Source of the DNA: Bacteroidales bacterium
GTDB lineage: Bacteria; Bacteroidota; Bacteroidia; Bacteroidales; JAAUTT01
Length of the DNA: 8,942 nucleotides
NCBI GenBank assembly: GCA_025350365.1
Contig: JANXXY010000138.1
Location: 1-8,942, forward strand
Direction of reading: 5' to 3'
Position 1 is the first letter of the stretch; each line of letters begins with the position of its first letter. The notes under the pieces were generated by a model that did no database searches, was not told the DNA's origin, and saw nothing but the letters and a program-made list of their open reading frames with translations. Both the position numbers and the translations under genes were made by a program. Positions 5,656 to 8,942 of this stretch are shown piece by piece.

Positions 5656-8358
5656 TTAGCTTTTTAGCACTCCGCTTAAATGCTTTTGAATTAATTTTAA
5701 CAAATTTTGACGACCGATAGGTTTGGAAATATAATCGTCACAGCCACAATCTAAAGCTCGTTGTTTATCGCTTTCGGCAGCATAAGCAGTTTGTGCAATA
5801 ATTATTGAATTAGGGGTAATTTCATTAAGCATCTTGGTAAGTTCATAACCGTTAATATCAGGTAACTGAATATCCAAAAGTATCAAATTGATAAATGGGT
5901 TTGATTTTACCACTTCTATTGCTTCCTTACCATCCCAGGCATGAAAATATTTAGCTTTTGTTTCAGAGATAAACTCAATGATTAACTGTGCATTGTATTC
6001 ATCATCTTCAACAATCAGAATCGTTGTCTCATTCCAGTTAAAAGCACCATCATTTTGTTTTTCGGCGTGTTCATATACAATTTTTGTTGGTGCATAGGGT
6101 ATAGTAAAATAAATTTTAGTTCCAAGTTTGGGTTGAGATTCAATCCAAATCCTGCCTTTCATTAATTCAACCAGACCCTTAACAATGGACAAACCGAGCC
6201 CGGTGCCTCCATAATTTTTTGACAAATACGATTCATTTACTTGTCTAAATGGCTCAAAAACAAGGGAAAACTTATCTTCTGGTATTCCAATGCCGGAATC
6301 TTCGACATAAAAAAGTAATGTATTGTTATCATGTAATCTGCATCCAAATATTACATACCCAACTGATGTAAACTTTAAAGCATTATTAACCAAGTTGATC
6401 AAAATCTGACGCAGACGGAAGAAATCGGCTAAAACCAAACTCTGTACATCGGTTAATTCATTAATATATTTTAGGGTTATAGGTTTAGGGTCTACAAATT
6501 CCTGTTGCGTTTTGAAAAATTGAAATATTTCATTCAATAAGGTATTCAGGTCATCTTGTTTTAAGGCTATGGTTAATTGACCTGCCTCTATTTTTGCAAT
6601 ATCCAAAAGATCATTAATTAAAGTCAACAAATCGTCGGTACGCTGGTTTATTATTTTAGAGTATTTGCATTTTTTATCATAAGTTAAATCTTCTTCAAGA
6701 AGTTGTGCAAAGCCCTTAATAGCATTCATGGGGGTGCGAATTTCGTGACTCATGTTAGCCAAAAAAGCTGATTTTAGACGATCACTTTCTTCGGCTCTTT
6801 CTTTGGCTTTTATAAGTTTTGTTTCATATTCTTTTTGTTCTTCAATTTTTCGAGCCAATAATAGGTTGTTATAAGCAGTTGCACTGAGTTCCTTTGCGAA
6901 AATCCATAATAAATTAGTTATGTCCTGGAATTTTTCCAAGGTCATATTTTTCATTTGCTGATATTCATGAAACATTAGCTGAGGATCGGCACCTATTTCG
7001 GTGGCATAATTTTGTATCCTTACTTTATCAACTTTCCCAATATTACTTTGGCCGATCATCCAAAATGCAATTAACCGATTGCCGATAAAAATTGGAGCTC
7101 CGGCATCGATAAAACCACAACTATGGCAAGTTTCAAAACTTGGTATTTTGTTTTTTGCGGCGTTCATTCCTATTAATCTGTCCGACGTATAACAATTCCT
7201 CAATCCTTTGGGTGTCTTTCTTATTAATTCGCACACCTGGCTAAAATTACTGGGTTTTGTTATTGGAAGTCCTTCAACATCTGTCATTACCGAGGCCACA
7301 CCGGTAACTCTCGTAAAAACATCCTGTATTTCCTGAAGCAGTTGAATATCTATAATATCAGTAATATTTAGATTATCTGTATTGCTTTCAGAAGAAAGTA
7401 TAAAATCGAGTTTTAGTTTTAATCTTTCTTCCGATTGTTTTAACTTTTCTTCACTTAGTTTGCGTTGTGTGATATCCCGGGTAATGCTTATAGTATGAAC
7501 TTCCCCCTTAATTCTGATAAATCTGGCAGATATTAAAGTAGTTTTCAACGAACCGTCCTTGCATCGAAAATTAGTTTCAAGATTTTCGACCGTTCCTGTT
7601 CTATTAAGCTCTTCAAACAATTTTACCCTGTCCTGCGGTCTGTCCCATATTTTTATATCAGCAGAGGAAAGGCCTACCAAATCTTCGCGGATGTATCCTG
7701 TAAGTTGTGTAAATCCATCATTAATATCAACAAAAATACCGTCTATTTTATTGATATTAATTGAATCGGGACTGATATGAAAGGCTAATTTGTATCTTTC
7801 CTCTTTTTCTTCTAATTCAACGTATAATGACTGTATCTTCTCATTTTGCTTATTTAGCTCGTGGTTTATTGTAAGATACTCCTCGTTAAGGGCAGCAAAA
7901 TCTTCATTTTTTTCTTTTAATTCTTCATTCGTTAACCGGAAATGCTCTTCGCTTTCCTTTAATGTTTGATGAGCCTTCTTACGTTTGCTAATATTGGTGA
8001 TTATACCAACCATATATTCAACATCTCCTTTTTCATTACGATTGGATGAAATTGTTATTTCACACCATATCACTTGATTTTGCTTGGTAATGTATCTTTT
8101 TTGCATTTGGAAGTTGCTAATTTCTCCCTTCAAAACTTTTGTTACCAGAAGATTACTACTTTCTCTATCTTCATTATGAGTTATTTGGCTATAATTCAAT
8201 TTCAAAAGCTCATCTTCTGAATATTCAAGCATTTTACAGAAAGTAGAATTAACAGATAAAAAATTACCGTGAATATCTCCGGTAATAATGCCAATTAAAG
8301 GATTTTCAAAAAGAATATTGAAGTTTATGTGCTGACCGTCAAATGGCAAATGAGCCAT
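5656..8358 (-). CDS. Hybrid sensor histidine kinase with PAS, PAS, PocR and receiver domains
   Basis: This is a complete 900-residue two-component sensor with no membrane segment, so it should be cytoplasmic. Domains in order: PAS (about 12-126, ending TNISKRKK), a coiled coil rich in E, K and L (about 128-188), PAS (about 189-300, ending TRDITQRK), a PocR-type ligand-binding domain (about 335-505), a signalling helix (505-528), HisKA with H538 in MSHEIRTP, and HATPase_c with N box (NLVNNALKFT, 655-664), G1 box (EDSGIGI, 686-692), F box (FEPF, 701-704) and G2 box (GGTGLGLS, 717-724). A C-terminal receiver domain (about 779-895) has acidic pair D785/D786, phospho-acceptor D829, T857 and K879. 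All catalytic residues are present, so autophosphorylation and transfer to D829 are expected, probably followed by an HPt phosphorelay; no HPt or DNA-binding partner is in the window. The ATG at 8358 is preceded in frame by a stop. PocR domains are thought to sense small organic ligands; this one has C376, C389, C411 and C414. Confidence 0.94.
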   Translation of the reverse strand: MAHLPFDGQHINFNILFENPLIGIITGDIHGNFLSVNSTFCKMLEYSEDELLKLNYSQITHNEDRESSNLLVTKVLKGEISNFQMQKRYITKQNQVIWCEITISSNRNEKGDVEYMVGIITNISKRKKAHQTLKESEEHFRLTNEELKEKNEDFAALNEEYLTINHELNKQNEKIQSLYVELEEKEERYKLAFHISPDSININKIDGIFVDINDGFTQLTGYIREDLVGLSSADIKIWDRPQDRVKLFEELNRTGTVENLETNFRCKDGSLKTTLISARFIRIKGEVHTISITRDITQRKLSEEKLKQSEERLKLKLDFILSSESNTDNLNITDIIDIQLLQEIQDVFTRVTGVASVMTDVEGLPITKPSNFSQVCELIRKTPKGLRNCYTSDRLIGMNAAKNKIPSFETCHSCGFIDAGAPIFIGNRLIAFWMIGQSNIGKVDKVRIQNYATEIGADPQLMFHEYQQMKNMTLEKFQDITNLLWIFAKELSATAYNNLLLARKIEEQKEYETKLIKAKERAEESDRLKSAFLANMSHEIRTPMNAIKGFAQLLEEDLTYDKKCKYSKIINQRTDDLLTLINDLLDIAKIEAGQLTIALKQDDLNTLLNEIFQFFKTQQEFVDPKPITLKYINELTDVQSLVLADFFRLRQILINLVNNALKFTSVGYVIFGCRLHDNNTLLFYVEDSGIGIPEDKFSLVFEPFRQVNESYLSKNYGGTGLGLSIVKGLVELMKGRIWIESQPKLGTKIYFTIPYAPTKIVYEHAEKQNDGAFNWNETTILIVEDDEYNAQLIIEFISETKAKYFHAWDGKEAIEVVKSNPFINLILLDIQLPDINGYELTKMLNEITPNSIIIAQTAYAAESDKQRALDCGCDDYISKPIGRQNLLKLIQKHLSGVLKS

Positions 8359-8389
8359 AGTTATGGATTTTTGTGATTAGTATACCTTA

Positions 8390-8422
8390 TAAATTTATTT
8401 ATTATTTTATACTAAAAGTCAA
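8390..8422 (-). promoter_or_regulatory. Candidate promoter of the histidine kinase gene
   Basis: On the minus strand TTG (8422-8420) is followed after 22 bases by TAAATTTA (8397-8390), one mismatch from the Bacteroidota TTG-N17-23-TAnnTTTG promoter pattern. A transcription start near 8383 would give a leader of about 25 bases. The TTG lies inside the 18-bp palindrome, which would fit repression by a dimeric protein. AT-rich composition limits confidence. Confidence 0.33.
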
Positions 8423-8432
8423 ATTTGACTTT
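8415..8432. repeat. Perfect 18-bp palindrome AAAGTCAAATTTGACTTT
   Basis: AAAGTCAAATTTGACTTT is its own reverse complement over all 18 bases. It sits 26-43 bases past the PorP/SprF stop and 57-74 bases before the kinase start. It could be an operator overlapping the kinase promoter, or the stem of a terminator (seven pairs with an AATT loop, followed by TTTT on the minus strand, counting the stem end). The symmetry is seen directly; the role is inferred. Confidence 0.6.
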
Positions 8433-8457
8433 AAATATGTTAGCTTTTCAGTGAATT

Positions 8458-8942
8458 TTATTTGTTTAACCATCTCATGCGGCTTGCAGTGTTGCCAAAT
8501 TTGTAGGCTGCCATAATCTCGTGCGAACCAAAGCTATATTGACTTATGGCATTCAGGTTATAGTCAAAAGCATATCCGAAACTTAATTTATTAATGGTTA
8601 TCCCTCCCAGCAATATAAATGCACTACCTGTGCGGTACGTTATACCTCCCCAATAATCGTTCACATGCAACTTTGCAGTGATATCTACCTGTGTGATTAA
8701 TTGATTGGTTGTTTTTACCAGGACACCTGGTTCAAAAGTGCGGTCTTGTCCTAATTCGTATCGGTATCCCAAGGTGAAATTATACTGTCGGTAGGTCTTA
8801 AACTGCACATCAGAATTGTACCCCAATTTTGCATATGATTGCATTAAATTAGATATCGACAGACCGGCAAAGTATTCTTGTGTTTTAAAAACGGCACCAA
8901 CGCCTACATCAGGGATAATCATATTCAGTGATGTGTTGTCGA
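8458..8942 (-). CDS. PorP/SprF family type IX secretion/gliding-associated membrane protein, C-terminal part
   Basis: The frame is open to the window edge: the codons before the ATG at 8920-8922 read DNTSLN with no stop, so the gene starts beyond the window and that ATG is internal. The visible part is about 160 residues of a protein family normally about 300 long. The pattern PDVGVGAVF, then YFAGLSISNL, alternating aromatic/polar strands (YNFTLGYRYEL, AFILLGGITINKLSFGYAFDYNL) and a terminal SHEIMAAYKF is typical of PorP/SprF proteins, which are predicted outer-membrane beta-barrel-like proteins attached to the type IX secretion and gliding systems of Bacteroidota. Members often sit directly after genes for large adhesins with type B C-terminal sorting domains, some of which need their PorP-like partner for secretion or anchoring. 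Such a gene may lie just right of the window. The histidine kinase follows 99 bases downstream. Confidence 0.85.
   Translation of the reverse strand, partial: DNTSLNMIIPDVGVGAVFKTQEYFAGLSISNLMQSYAKLGYNSDVQFKTYRQYNFTLGYRYELGQDRTFEPGVLVKTTNQLITQVDITAKLHVNDYWGGITYRTGSAFILLGGITINKLSFGYAFDYNLNAISQYSFGSHEIMAAYKFGNTASRMRWLNK

Noticed and set aside
1..8942. A novel defence or mobile system, CRISPR array or RNA gene
   Set aside because: No spaced repeats, tRNA/rRNA-like folds, nuclease-helicase clusters, toxin-antitoxin pairs or intact transposases were seen; the genes are ordinary Bacteroidota chromosomal types.

Overview
The window looks like a chromosomal stretch from a member of the Bacteroidota. 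The evidence is the AT-rich DNA, the scarcity of Shine-Dalgarno sequences, a PorP/SprF-family type IX secretion/gliding-associated protein, exported proteins whose signal peptides end just before a glutamine, and candidate promoter elements of the TTG / TAnnTTTG kind. All seven convincing genes lie on the minus strand, so transcription runs from high to low coordinates. No tRNA, rRNA, CRISPR array or intact mobile element was seen.

Layout in transcription order. At the right edge is the C-terminal part of a PorP/SprF-family outer-membrane protein, cut by the window end. After 99 bases carrying a perfect 18-bp palindrome comes a 900-residue soluble hybrid histidine kinase (PAS, coiled coil, PAS, PocR, HisKA, HATPase, receiver). 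A 316-base gap with overlapping inverted repeats follows. Then come three separately spaced genes for exported proteins: a DUF4412-like methionine-rich protein, an RNase Z-like metallo-beta-lactamase-fold hydrolase, and a single-domain cupin. A 482-base gap holds what looks like the broken 5' end of an IS1595-family transposase on the plus strand, plus the ROK promoter region. Last is a probable two-gene operon: a ROK-family winged-helix regulator followed 40 bases later by cutC.

How the genes work together is only partly readable. ROK plus cutC suggests a sugar-responsive unit and bears on whether CutC is really a copper protein. The three exported proteins probably act in the periplasm or at the cell surface, but their substrates cannot be named from sequence. 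The histidine kinase has no HPt protein or separate response regulator in view. I did not find a convincing new multi-gene system. The most worthwhile leads are the CutC-ROK pairing, the four-cysteine PocR sensor domain, the palindrome at the kinase promoter, the exported RNase Z-like hydrolase and the transposase fossil.
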